A DNA stretch of 52,608 nt from Mesostigma viride (Eukaryota; Streptophyta; Mesostigmatophyceae; Mesostigmatales; Mesostigmataceae): contig RPFO01000080.1 in the NCBI GenBank assembly GCA_009746045.1, positions 7,905,640-7,958,247 of the forward strand. Reading direction: 5' to 3'. Below are positions 45,001 to 52,608 of the stretch, piece after piece; position 1 is the first letter of the stretch; the number at the start of each line of letters is the position of its first letter. The notes below the pieces were generated by a model. It was not told where the DNA came from and searched no databases. It saw nothing but the letters and a program-made list of their open reading frames with translations. Position numbers and translations under genes: made by a program.

Positions 45001-47132
45001 GCGTTGATGCGAAAAAATCAGGAAAGCATAACCAAAAGGAATAAAGTAAATGCCGATTGAGAAACGCCGGCCGTCGCAACCTACATGAAACCTGAACCTC
45101 AACATCAAAGCCCCCCTCACGACAGAGGTATACTTACCTCGTTCCCCTTAACAATGATATGAAAAAATCAGGAAAGCATAACCGAAAGGAATAAAGTAAA
45201 TGTCACACTTGAGAAACGCCGGCCGTCGCAACCTAGATGAAACCTAAACCTCAAGATCAGAGCCCCCCTCACAACAGAGGTACACTTGGCTCATTTCCCT
45301 CAACGATGCGAAATCAGGAAAGGAAGTAAGTGTTAGTCAAAAGGAAGTAAGTGTCACACTTGAGAAACGCCGGCCGTCGCAACCTACATGAAACCTGGAC
45401 CTCAAGAACAAAGCCCCCCTCACAACAGAGGTAGACTTACCTCATTCCCCTCAACCGCTGCTGCTTCAGCCGCTTTCTTCGACCCCTTCGCGATCTTCGG
45501 AGACTTGTCCCGGCGGGCATCGTGTTCCTTCAACATCTTGATCAGAGTCTTGGCGTCCGCCATCGTCACCGTCTTCAGTTTACACTTCCTCTCCTTCCCT
45601 TTGCCCTCGAACAGGTTCTCCTCCATCCACTTTATCAAGGCCTTGGCGCTCGGGATCTCCTCAGGCTGTGTGGCGCCATCGGGCGCGCACGCATTCTTCA
45701 CGATCAACTCAGCGACTTGATGGAGAGTCATCATCTGGTTCCGTACCTCAGGTGGGGCTGTTTCCGTTCTCACCTCGGCCACAACCCACTTTGCCAACTT
45801 CTTCAGTTGATAAGCATCCGCTTGCTCCTTAAAGCGTGTCATTTTCGCAGTATCGCCGTCGCTTCCACCCGCGCCCTCTGACACAGGCTCACCGACAGCG
45901 ATAGCCCCCTCTCCCTGGAGATTTGCCCCACCCTGACGACCGGCTTCCTGCAAGAACATTATCAACGGAAGATTTTTAATGTAAGAAAAGTGTAGAGAAA
46001 CGCCGGCCGTCGTAACTCTGTCAATTGAGGACGAACCTAAACTTTCAATTTGTAAGTCAACGGTAACTTACCCTTCCCCCCTCTGCAGTGGAACCACCGT
46101 AAGATCCACTTCCCCTCCTGTCACCGCCCTCTTGCTGCTCGAACGGACTTCCCTGTAAAAATAGCAAACGCGATTGTCCATTCACAAGAAAAAAATTACT
46201 ACAAAAATAAACAAGGATATACGCACGCAAACCTTTTCAATACAAGTAAACCGGAGAGGAATCTGACGCACTCATGTACCTGGGTGCTTCCCGCCATTGA
46301 GCGGGCTTCTCTTGCACCAACATCCTCTTGCCGGCCCTGCGAACATTTCAACGGAAAGTAAAAATCCGCTTAGTTGTCGGAAATGACATGTCTGGCGAAT
46401 ATTGCAAAAAAATGCGTATTGTATTTCACGACATCAATTTAATGGGCGGAGACTTACGAAGATCGGCCCGCCACCTTCCAAATTGCCCAGCGTCATATCG
46501 AAAACATCGAGGACTTCCCCTCCATCGACCCCCTTCCCCCTTCCCCTCTGCCGCGGCGGGGGCATATCGCCCGTCGCGACCGGCTTGGAAGTCGCGGGGG
46601 GATCCCTTGCGGTTGAGGGCACTGCGGCCGACTCGTGCACACTCTCCCCCCTCTTTTGGGCTACTGCGGCAGGCGCGGCATGGGAGGGCGCGGCGGCTAC
46701 TGTCTCTGGCGCATTCTGAGCCAACCGACGCAACCTTAGCTCCTGCTGGAGCAGGGTTTCGAAACGAGGCATGAATGTGCGCTTGGAGGTATAAGGCACC
46801 TTGGCGACTTCAGGTTTGTCATTAAGGATGTCTTGGTACAGCGCGAATTGCTGTTCACGAGTGCCATTCGCGAGTCGCTCAAACCGCTCAATCTGAATCC
46901 GCTTAACCGGATCGTCCACCATCTCAAGACCACCGTGGTACTCATCCTTCCCAGTGACCGCGGCAAAGCTGACACCAGATTCCACCATTGGGGGCGGCGT
47001 GCCCTCCCTTGCACGCTTGTGAGGAGGCTGTTGTGGGGAGGCGCCTTGGGCCTGAACTGGTTGCCCTTCTGACCCTTCCCCCCTAGGGGGAGAGTCGCCG
47101 ACCACCTGCGATGTAGGGCCGCCCTTTTCCAT
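41759..47132 (-). CDS. Large unknown protein with acidic C-terminus, seven coding segments, all introns phase 0
   Basis: Exons on the minus strand: 47132-46458, 46336-46280, 46152-46072, 45947-45441, 44998-43812, 43555-41759. Donors TTC|GTAAGT, CAG|GTACAT, AGG|GTAAGT, GAG|GTAAGT, AAG|GTAAGC. Acceptors TTGCAG, TCGCAG, TTACAG, TTGCAG, ACGCAG, ATGCAG. All junctions are phase 0. Inside 44998-43812 the frame changes at a run of seven G (44369-44375) as an ATGA overlap; one extra G would make one exon of 1188 nt. The predicted product is about 1430 residues. It has a disordered Pro/Gly/Gln-rich start (SQVVGDSPPRGEGSEGQP), Lys-rich helices, a folded-looking middle (ILPTWWQIREQK, NFMQRWLFWCEDPLKP, VLLVFGLPAHIRRWKRLVRL), then a run of 17 Asp and Glu-rich repeats. 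No family recognised. ORF 47355-48089 may be its first exon. The 41759 stop follows a simple-sequence tail, so the 3' end is uncertain. Confidence 0.6.
41966..42018 (-). repeat. GAT repeat encoding poly-aspartate
   Basis: About 17 GAT codons in frame in the last exon of the large unknown gene, followed by GAA/GAG-rich sequence. It is coding here, unlike most simple repeats in the window. Confidence 0.85.
43647..43811 (-). repeat. 68-bp triplicated intron unit with hairpins
   Basis: The intron 43811-43556 contains three units of about 68 bp, each starting with the 20-nt hairpin (43783-43802, 43714-43733, 43647-43666) and followed by CTATAAG(T/G)GG. The first hairpin begins only a few bases after the donor GTAAGC. 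Confidence 0.85.
44999..45440 (-). repeat. About 150-bp triplicated intron unit including splice sites and hairpins
   Basis: Three tandem copies, each with a donor-like start (AATGAGGTAAGT, AATGAGCCAAGT, AACGAGGTAAGT), the hairpin (45364-45383, 45213-45232, 45061-45080), TTATGCTTTCCTGATTT and an acceptor-like end. The outermost donor (45440) and acceptor (44999) give the in-frame join. Internal copies could make a 9-nt micro-exon (GGGAACGAG at about 45145-45137). Confidence 0.8.
45997..46016 (-). other. 20-nt hairpin motif in an intron
   Basis: GTTACGACGGCCGGCGTTTC on the minus strand, in the intron 46071-45948. One of about 21 members of the hairpin family. Confidence 0.8.
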
Positions 47133-47181
47133 CTGCAACACAAAACAAAAAAATTGGAAAAAACATACGAGTCAGCAGGAA

Positions 47182-47314
47182 GATGCGCCCCACGTCGCAA
47201 CTCAATACAAAAAATGCATCATTATGTCAAGGTACAAACAACGTTATAATTCAGAATGAACAGAGATTCATAACAAGAGAACGACGCACTAAAAGATGCG
47301 ACCGCCGTCGCAAC
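47182..47314 (-). other. Two hairpin motifs between adjacent coding segments
   Basis: GTTGCGACGGCGGTCGCATC (47314-47295) has a perfect six-base stem TGCGAC/GTCGCA. GTTGCGACGTGGGGCGCATC (47201-47182) is a weaker variant. They lie between the end of the 47355-48089 ORF and the acceptor before 47132. Confidence 0.8.
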
Positions 47315-47354
47315 TTTCGTCAATTCACTCTCTATACAAACAACTCTATGTCCC

Positions 47355-48089
47355 TCATAAAGAATCAATTGGCAAGGAAATGCAAAAAAATTCCGTTACC
47401 ACCTCCGTCGACCCATAAGTGGTTCGCGAATGGGAAATCGCTGCTGATTTTCGGTCGAGCCCTTCACGGTATTTTCGAAATCTCGAGGCAAGGTTGCGCG
47501 GAAGAGGGCCCCCCTCAATCATGCGTGCGATCGGACTGGCCATGGAAACGGATACCTGGTTCCTGGACTGCCTTGCACGGTCAACCATCTTGAAACTTCC
47601 CCGGAGAAGGAAATCAGACGTCAGACGGTTGAATATGCGAACGTCAAGATTTGACCAACCCATCATCCATTCCACCACCTTCTCCGCGGCATCATGGAAG
47701 ACCTGCCTCTCATCCGCCACTCCTCGAGACCCAAACACACAATCGGCCGTGTTATCGTCGTGCCTCTTAAGGCGAATGTTCACGTCCTCTTTGTCATCAT
47801 CCATTTCCGACAGCCGAATTACAGCCCTTTTGGCTCCGTCCACTCCATCCTCAAGAAGGACGTCCATCTGCGCCCCTCCCACACAATTGTTGTCAACGTA
47901 TTGTTGCAAATGACGGGAAATCATGTCCTTTCCAAAAGCTACGATGTGTTCCCCACACAGACCCATGTCGGTAATTGACAGCTTTTTACATTTCCTATCC
48001 CGGCACTTCTTTTCGGGATCCTTCTCAAAAATCCGGAAAACAGCGTCCTGATATGGACGTCCCCTTATGTCGACCGTCAGACTGGACAT
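47355..48089 (-). CDS. Unknown protein with C-x4-C-x10-C-x2-H finger (second of a pair)
   Basis: ATG at 48089, right after TTTCGCAG. 244 residues if read to the stop at 47355, or 230 if it splices at GTG|GTAACG (47400) into the large gene at 47132 in phase 0. Near the N-terminus C29, C34, C45 and H48 form a putative zinc site (KCRDRKCKKLSITDMGLCGEH) with exactly the spacing found in the neighbour at 48370-49236. The rest is hydrophilic and mostly helical-looking (EKVVEWMMGWSNLDVRIFNR). The start contexts of the two genes also match (GGCCGGTATGTT shortly before GCAG|ATGTCC), pointing to gene duplication. No family recognised. Confidence 0.6.
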   Translation of the reverse strand: MSSLTVDIRGRPYQDAVFRIFEKDPEKKCRDRKCKKLSITDMGLCGEHIVAFGKDMISRHLQQYVDNNCVGGAQMDVLLEDGVDGAKRAVIRLSEMDDDKEDVNIRLKRHDDNTADCVFGSRGVADERQVFHDAAEKVVEWMMGWSNLDVRIFNRLTSDFLLRGSFKMVDRARQSRNQVSVSMASPIARMIEGGPLPRNLASRFRKYREGLDRKSAAISHSRTTYGSTEVVTEFFCISLPIDSL

Positions 48090-48204
48090 CTGCGAAACCA
48101 GAACATACCGGCCGCGAGTAGTTTATATTATTAAAAAAAACTGGCATTTATTAAGTCATCTTCATCTATTTATGCGAGCTAAAATTTGAAGAAAATGCAA
48201 CAAA

Positions 48205-48364
48205 GAAACGCCCTGGGGCGCAACTTCCTCAACAACCACTTTCTACGTACAAACGAATGGCAATCACATCGACTACGATTGTCACTACATACGAATGTCC
48301 AGACAATATAATGTGTATGTAGAGGGGGGGCATTCAAGACCAGAGAAACGCCGGCGGGCGCAAC
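48205..48364 (-). other. Two hairpin motifs downstream of the 48370-49236 gene
   Basis: GTTGCGCCCGCCGGCGTTTC at 48364-48345 lies five bases after the TGA stop. GTTGCGCCCCAGGGCGTTTC at 48224-48205 lies 140 bases further on. Both have the five-base stem GCGCC/GGCGT with different tetraloops (CGCC, CCAG). An AATAAA follows near 48147. Confidence 0.85.
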
Positions 48365-48369
48365 TCATA

Positions 48370-49236
48370 TCAATATAGACTGTCCCGCGACTCGTTCCAC
48401 TCTCTGCAGGTTTTGCAACAACCGATCGAGCGAACTCTCGGAACCTCTTTCGCCGCCATTTCATCGACACGAGCGAACATCTCTTCTTTGGCGGCCACCA
48501 ACTTTGCCTCCTTGTTGCCGGTGTCAGGATAGATTTCGGACCTCCTCGTCTTCATCGGGGCCACTCTCTCCAAATACTCTGCACACAGAGAATCCTGCTC
48601 CTCCTCCACAATCGCCTTCACGCCGGATACAATCGCTTTGGCTTTTGTTTCCACGCGAAAATCGAACTCTCGTTGAGTTATCAGCGGAATGTCGGCGAGT
48701 GCAAAACACATACGCCGATAAAGTTCGCTTACATCCGTGTCACGCGAGTCGGCAAAAGGTGTCGTCATCAAAAAGCATCTCAAGCTACTCCAACCATTTT
48801 CTTGGGCGCCGGCAACGTAGCCTCCCTTTGCCAAGTCCGCACCTGTCGCGGAGTCTTTGACTATCCAATCTTCAAGGAAGTACTCGTCTCCCCTGGTGAA
48901 ATCAAAATTTACACCCACGACCTCTCCGACAGTCATGTCCAGGCGAAGTCGCAGGGCCCCCCCCGCCAATCCAGGTCCGAGGGCGCCCGCCATTCCAAGT
49001 CCGCGACTGAGGGCATTTTCGATGTGACGAGAATGTTCTTCGTGCTTTCGGCAATACAAGTCAAATCCGAGAGCGGTTTTCTTGCAAGTGGACACATCAC
49101 ACTTGCGCGGCGCCCCTATTGAGCGAGCAACACTCTGAATGACAGTGGCAACCGCTTGGTGTTGTTGAAGTCGTTGCCAATCCTCCATCAGGAGGTGACT
49201 AGACGAATCGGACGAATCTTCCGTCGAACCGGACAT
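48370..49236 (-). CDS. Unknown protein with C-x4-C-x10-C-x2-H finger (first of a pair)
   Basis: ATG at 49236 directly after GTCGCAG; 288 residues in one exon. A Ser/Asp-rich start (STEDSSDSSS) is followed by C46, C51, C62 and H65 in a putative zinc site (KCDVSTCKKTALGFDLYCRKH). Downstream is a soluble region with GVNFDFTRGDEYFLEDWIV and a helical charged C-terminus ending in a second cysteine cluster (GCCKTC). The finger spacing equals that of the next gene; overall similarity between the two is otherwise weak by eye. It recalls, but does not equal, the C-x4-C-x16-C-x2-H EsV-1-7 repeat of brown algae and their viruses. Its function is unknown; nucleic-acid or protein binding would be a guess from the finger. 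Confidence 0.65.
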   Translation of the reverse strand: MSGSTEDSSDSSSHLLMEDWQRLQQHQAVATVIQSVARSIGAPRKCDVSTCKKTALGFDLYCRKHEEHSRHIENALSRGLGMAGALGPGLAGGALRLRLDMTVGEVVGVNFDFTRGDEYFLEDWIVKDSATGADLAKGGYVAGAQENGWSSLRCFLMTTPFADSRDTDVSELYRRMCFALADIPLITQREFDFRVETKAKAIVSGVKAIVEEEQDSLCAEYLERVAPMKTRRSEIYPDTGNKEAKLVAAKEEMFARVDEMAAKEVPRVRSIGCCKTCREWNESRDSLY

Positions 49237-49347
49237 CTGCGACAAGTTACGATAACATACCGGCCCCGGAAAATAAAATTCAAAAAACGTTTTGAAATTT
49301 TTTTATTGTACTTGTTTATTAATACGAAGGTTTAAATTTGGCGCAAA

Positions 49348-49367
49348 GAAACGCCCCAAGGCGCAAC
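49348..49367 (-). other. 20-nt hairpin motif after a stop codon
   Basis: GTTGCGCCTTGGGGCGTTTC, stem GCGCC/GGCGT with loop TTGG, 33 bases after the stop of the 66-residue ORF. AATAAA follows at about 49321-49316 on the minus strand. Confidence 0.85.
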
Positions 49368-49400
49368 TTGTCGAACAGCAATATGGCGATAAAACATTAT

Positions 49401-49601
49401 CTATTCAATGTGCGATTGATGTGCTGAAACCTTCCAGACTTTGACACTGTCCGGTATCACCGGACTCGGACGAGGAGTCGAGTCGGAAGCGAGCCAGTAA
49501 TCCTCGACTATTTTTTTGATGTACAATGGAAGACTCCTTCCATTATGTCGAAGTGTGTCGGTCCTTTGCCTTTTGGCCAAACTCTCCTTAACCTCCACCA
49601 T
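49401..49601 (-). CDS. Small unknown protein, 66 residues
   Basis: Starts MVEVKESLAKRQRTDTLR, four bases after CGCAG, and contains LPLYIKKIVEDYWLAS. It has a basic N-terminal half. It lies in the same direction as its neighbours, has its own downstream hairpin and an AATAAA. It could be an exon rather than a gene, but no donor in a suitable position is evident before its stop. Not recognised. Confidence 0.45.
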   Translation of the reverse strand: MVEVKESLAKRQRTDTLRHNGRSLPLYIKKIVEDYWLASDSTPRPSPVIPDSVKVWKVSAHQSHIE

Positions 49602-49702
49602 TTCCTGCGCGTAGGAGGAAAATGATACGTTATAAACATTAAACATTAAACATTAAATATAACATCATATAAACAAGTTATTACTCTACATTTCAAGTTT
49701 TT

Positions 49703-50458
49703 CTAAGAGGCAGAGCCGTCGTGGAAGTTGAAGGAGAAGTCGACATCAGACCCCATAGTTTTATCCAGTATCGTCGTCACGTTAACCCCCCACTTCACCC
49801 CTGCCAGCACCTCCCTCGCTTGCCTCAGACGTTCGCATCTATCCTTATGCCTACTCCAGTCCGCACGCTGGCACTCCTCACTGCAATATCTGGCATCCCT
49901 ACATCCTCTACACCACTTGATATGAGGTCCTGTTTCGCACCCACACCCCTCCTTGGAGCACTTTCGCGTACTACGCATGCGATCCCCATCCCTCACGATC
50001 GGGTCAGAGAGCAAGAAAAAGTTCATGTTGAGGGGTACTGCCCCTACACATGCATCAGCCCTCACGCGCAGAGAATGCGTAACATTCGGGTAAAATGCGC
50101 GCCCGTAGGTGCACCCAAGCTGAGCCCCTTCCTCTTCCCCCAACTCTATCTTTGGCCCCTTTGTAATGAACGACACCAAAAGGCGGAACTCCGTCCTTGG
50201 GTCTATGGGCACTCTTAGATCCATCTGTGGTCTGAAAAAACCCTCTTGAATACAGAAGTTCATATCAGCTAGCTGGGCGTACATAATTCTCTCCATTTGG
50301 CTGAACGAATCAAACGCCAATAAAACGGCCAAGTGGCGGCCTGTCCTCTCCTGCGCGACTCGAACTTCCTCGAATATGACACGCGACAGAAAGCGAACTT
50401 GTTTGAAAACGTTTTGAAGGACGCTTCCGTAGACTTCATTCACGATCTCGGACTCCAT
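49703..50458 (-). CDS. MYND zinc-finger protein, 251 residues
   Basis: ATG at 50458, directly after CCCTGAAAAAG. Residues 1-160 are an unfamiliar soluble domain (EIVNEVYGSVLQNVFKQVRF, then LLVSFITKGPKIELGEEEG). Residues 167-208 are a clear MYND finger: C167 and C172, then C183-x2-C186-x5-C192-x3-C196-x7-H204-x3-C208 (IKWCRGCRDARYCSEECQ). MYND domains bind proline-rich peptides in partner proteins. The finger is near the C-terminus and there is no SET domain, so it is not a SMYD methyltransferase. The Pro-rich start of the large protein encoded next door (47132-46458) is a conceivable partner; this is inference from proximity only. Confidence 0.75.
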   Translation of the reverse strand: MESEIVNEVYGSVLQNVFKQVRFLSRVIFEEVRVAQERTGRHLAVLLAFDSFSQMERIMYAQLADMNFCIQEGFFRPQMDLRVPIDPRTEFRLLVSFITKGPKIELGEEEGAQLGCTYGRAFYPNVTHSLRVRADACVGAVPLNMNFFLLSDPIVRDGDRMRSTRKCSKEGCGCETGPHIKWCRGCRDARYCSEECQRADWSRHKDRCERLRQAREVLAGVKWGVNVTTILDKTMGSDVDFSFNFHDGSAS

Positions 50459-50526
50459 CTTTTTCAGGGAAAAAACGAACAAAAAAATTCATAAACATTA
50501 ATTTATTATTTTATAATAACAAGTTA

Positions 50527-50751
50527 CTATTCCTCGGAATAGTTTTTTTTTATCCATTCCACAAACGCGTTTGTCACAAACACCTTCCATGCTTTCTCAA
50601 GAACTTGTCCCCCTGATGTTTTTGAGTATTCAAACTCGTCATCCGAAGAAACCAACTCCGGCACATCCTCCGAGAGGGTCTCTAAATTGTCATCGGCTTT
50701 CCTTTTGCGCTTGTGGTTTCCGAAGCATTTTTTTTGTTCTTCTTCTGACAT
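50527..50751 (-). CDS. Small nuclear-type protein, 74 residues
   Basis: Starts MSEEEQKKCFG at 50751 (an upstream in-frame ATG at 50766 would add five residues). NHKRKRKADD looks like a nuclear localisation signal and is followed by an acidic stretch (SEDVPELVSSDDEFEYSK) and an amphipathic C-terminus (FVTNAFVEWIKKNYSEE). The start lies seven bases after TTGCAG. Upstream is the five-copy hairpin array. Not recognised; it may be the first exon of a longer transcript. Confidence 0.45.
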   Translation of the reverse strand: MSEEEQKKCFGNHKRKRKADDNLETLSEDVPELVSSDDEFEYSKTSGGQVLEKAWKVFVTNAFVEWIKKNYSEE

Positions 50752-50877
50752 TTGTTCTGCAACCATGGAGTCATTTCGAGGGGGGTGTGGTTTAACGGGT
50801 GCAGATTTAAAGTAATTTGTTTTAGGTGAACGATGGTAAAAACTTCATTAGATATTTTAAACGAACGAGAAGCAACA

Positions 50878-51280
50878 GAAACGACGGCGGGCGTAACTAT
50901 CATGGGAAACTTTGATATCACAAGATCACAATGGACACGAACGCGCTGCAACTTTCACGACATATTCTTCGACATCGAAAATAAAAAAGAAACGACGGCG
51001 GGCGTAACTATCATGAAACATTGATCTTACAAGAAGCTGACGGGGATGCAACTTTCACGACAAACACTTCGACATCGAAGATGCAAAAGAAACGACGGCG
51101 GGCGTAACTATCATGGAAAGATTGAGCTTACAAGATGACAAGTTAACTGACGGGGGTGCATCTTTCCCGAGATATATTTCGACATCGAAAAGGCAAAAGA
51201 AACGACGGCGGGCGTAACTAGCACAACCAATGTTGGTCATGTGCTCTTCCAGTAAGACAAGAAACGACGGCGGGCGTAAC
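50878..51280 (-). repeat. Five-copy array of about 60-110-bp units, each with one hairpin
   Basis: GTTACGCCCGCCGTCGTTTC on the minus strand at 51280-51261, 51218-51199, 51108-51089, 51008-50989 and 50897-50878. The four left units also share TTCGATGTCGAA and CGTGAAAGTTGCA. It lies upstream of the 50527-50751 gene, so it may be promoter, 5' untranslated region or intron. Confidence 0.85.
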
Positions 51281-51335
51281 TATCACACGGTCCAGGAAGA
51301 GTGACGTTGGCAGAATTATGGTGTTTGTAAAAGGG

Positions 51336-52158
<823 letters not shown>

Positions 52159-52159
52159 G

Positions 52160-52475
52160 GGCGTAAGCGTAAGCGTAAGCGTAAGCGTAAGGCGTAAGGT
52201 AAGCGTAAGCGTAAGCTAAGCGTAAGCGTAAGCGTAAGCTAAGCGTAAGCGTAAGCGTAAGCGTAAGCGTAAGCGTAAAGCGTAAGCGTAGCGTAAGCGT
52301 AAAAGCGAAGCGTAAGCGTAAGCGTAAGCGTAAGCGTAAGCGTAAGCGTAAGCGCTAAGCGTAAGCGTAAGCGTAAGCGTAAGCGTAAGCGTAAGCGAAG
52401 CGAGCGTAAGCGTAACGAAGCGTAAGCTAACCGTAAGCGTAAGCGTAACGTAAGTAACTAAGCGTAAGCGTAACC
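52160..52475 (+). repeat. GCGTAA hexanucleotide array
   Basis: About 50 units of GCGTAA with frequent one-base losses (GCTAA, GCGAAG). It is more degenerate toward the right and is followed by GGA-rich sequence to the window end. Confidence 0.9.
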
Positions 52476-52608
52476 GTAAAGGGATGAGGATGAGAGGGGG
52501 AGGAGGAGGATGAGGGAGGAGGAGGAGGGAGGAGAGCATAGGGAGGAGGAGGAGGGAGGAGAGAGAGGGAGAGGAGAGGAGGAGGAGGAGAGGAGGATAG
52601 GAGGGAGG
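52476..52608 (+). repeat. GGA-rich simple repeat to window end
   Basis: GAGGAGGAGGA-type sequence, continuous with the window edge. No gene seen. Confidence 0.85.

Noticed and set aside
40118-50751. Cluster as an intact giant-virus insertion
   Set aside because: The hairpins after stops and small zinc-finger proteins fit, but several well-formed GT-AG introns and the lack of any capsid, polymerase or packaging gene do not.
43647-51280. Hairpin array as a CRISPR
   Set aside because: Units differ in length, spacers are themselves repeated, there are no cas genes and the context is eukaryotic.
41426-51280. Hairpins as integron attC sites
   Set aside because: The GTT...AAC-like ends are suggestive, but the core GTTRRRY is absent, no integrase is present and copies sit in introns.
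52160-52475. Telomere at the window end
   Set aside because: GCGTAA is not an established telomere repeat, the array is degenerate and other simple repeats follow it.

Overview
The window looks like nuclear DNA of a photosynthetic eukaryote, most likely a green alga. It carries a plastid-targeted, plant-type IspH gene in nine exons with GT-AG introns, an intron-split ankyrin gene, abundant L1-like LINEs and large simple repeats. No prokaryotic operon, rRNA, tRNA or CRISPR array was seen. The species is not identified.

Layout. 1-9.3 kb is a nest of transposons: an old minus-strand LINE is split by an 8.4 kb terminal-inverted-repeat element (235-8634), which is itself split by a nearly full-length LINE (539-5695, 12-bp target-site duplication). 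9.3-12.4 kb holds a G/C minisatellite and an ORF1-only LINE-like element (10229-11535, 13-bp duplication). 12.4-14.9 kb is a four-exon ankyrin gene. 15.4-24.7 kb is a second transposon graveyard: 5'-truncated LINEs, a SINE-like element carrying a 1.13 kb GATG microsatellite, two more ORF1-only elements and further insertions. 25.1-32.75 kb is ispH on the minus strand, and 33.86-36.93 kb is a divergently transcribed unknown four-exon gene. 37.3-38.85 kb holds retroelement fragments, and 38.9-40.1 kb shows no gene.

40.1-50.75 kb is a one-directional minus-strand cluster of proteins I do not recognise: a short nuclear-type protein, a MYND-finger protein, a 66-aa protein, two proteins sharing an identically spaced Cys4/His finger (C-x4-C-x10-C-x2-H), a large multi-exon protein with an acidic tail, and a second split gene. 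The window ends in purine-rich simple repeats and a GCGTAA hexamer array.

Most unusual signals: (1) a 20-nt hairpin motif repeated about 21 times in the 41-51 kb cluster, in introns, just after stop codons and inside tandem arrays of otherwise unrelated sequence, with a variable tetraloop and a compensated stem; (2) repeated tandem duplication of intron 3' ends together with the first codons of the next exon, in ispH and in the large unknown gene; (3) a 3'-terminal hairpin with paired changes shared by LINEs, ORF1-only elements and SINE-like elements; (4) two copies of one element differing by 4 versus about 280 GATG units. All splice sites and reading frames were read by eye. No alignment, folding or database search was run.
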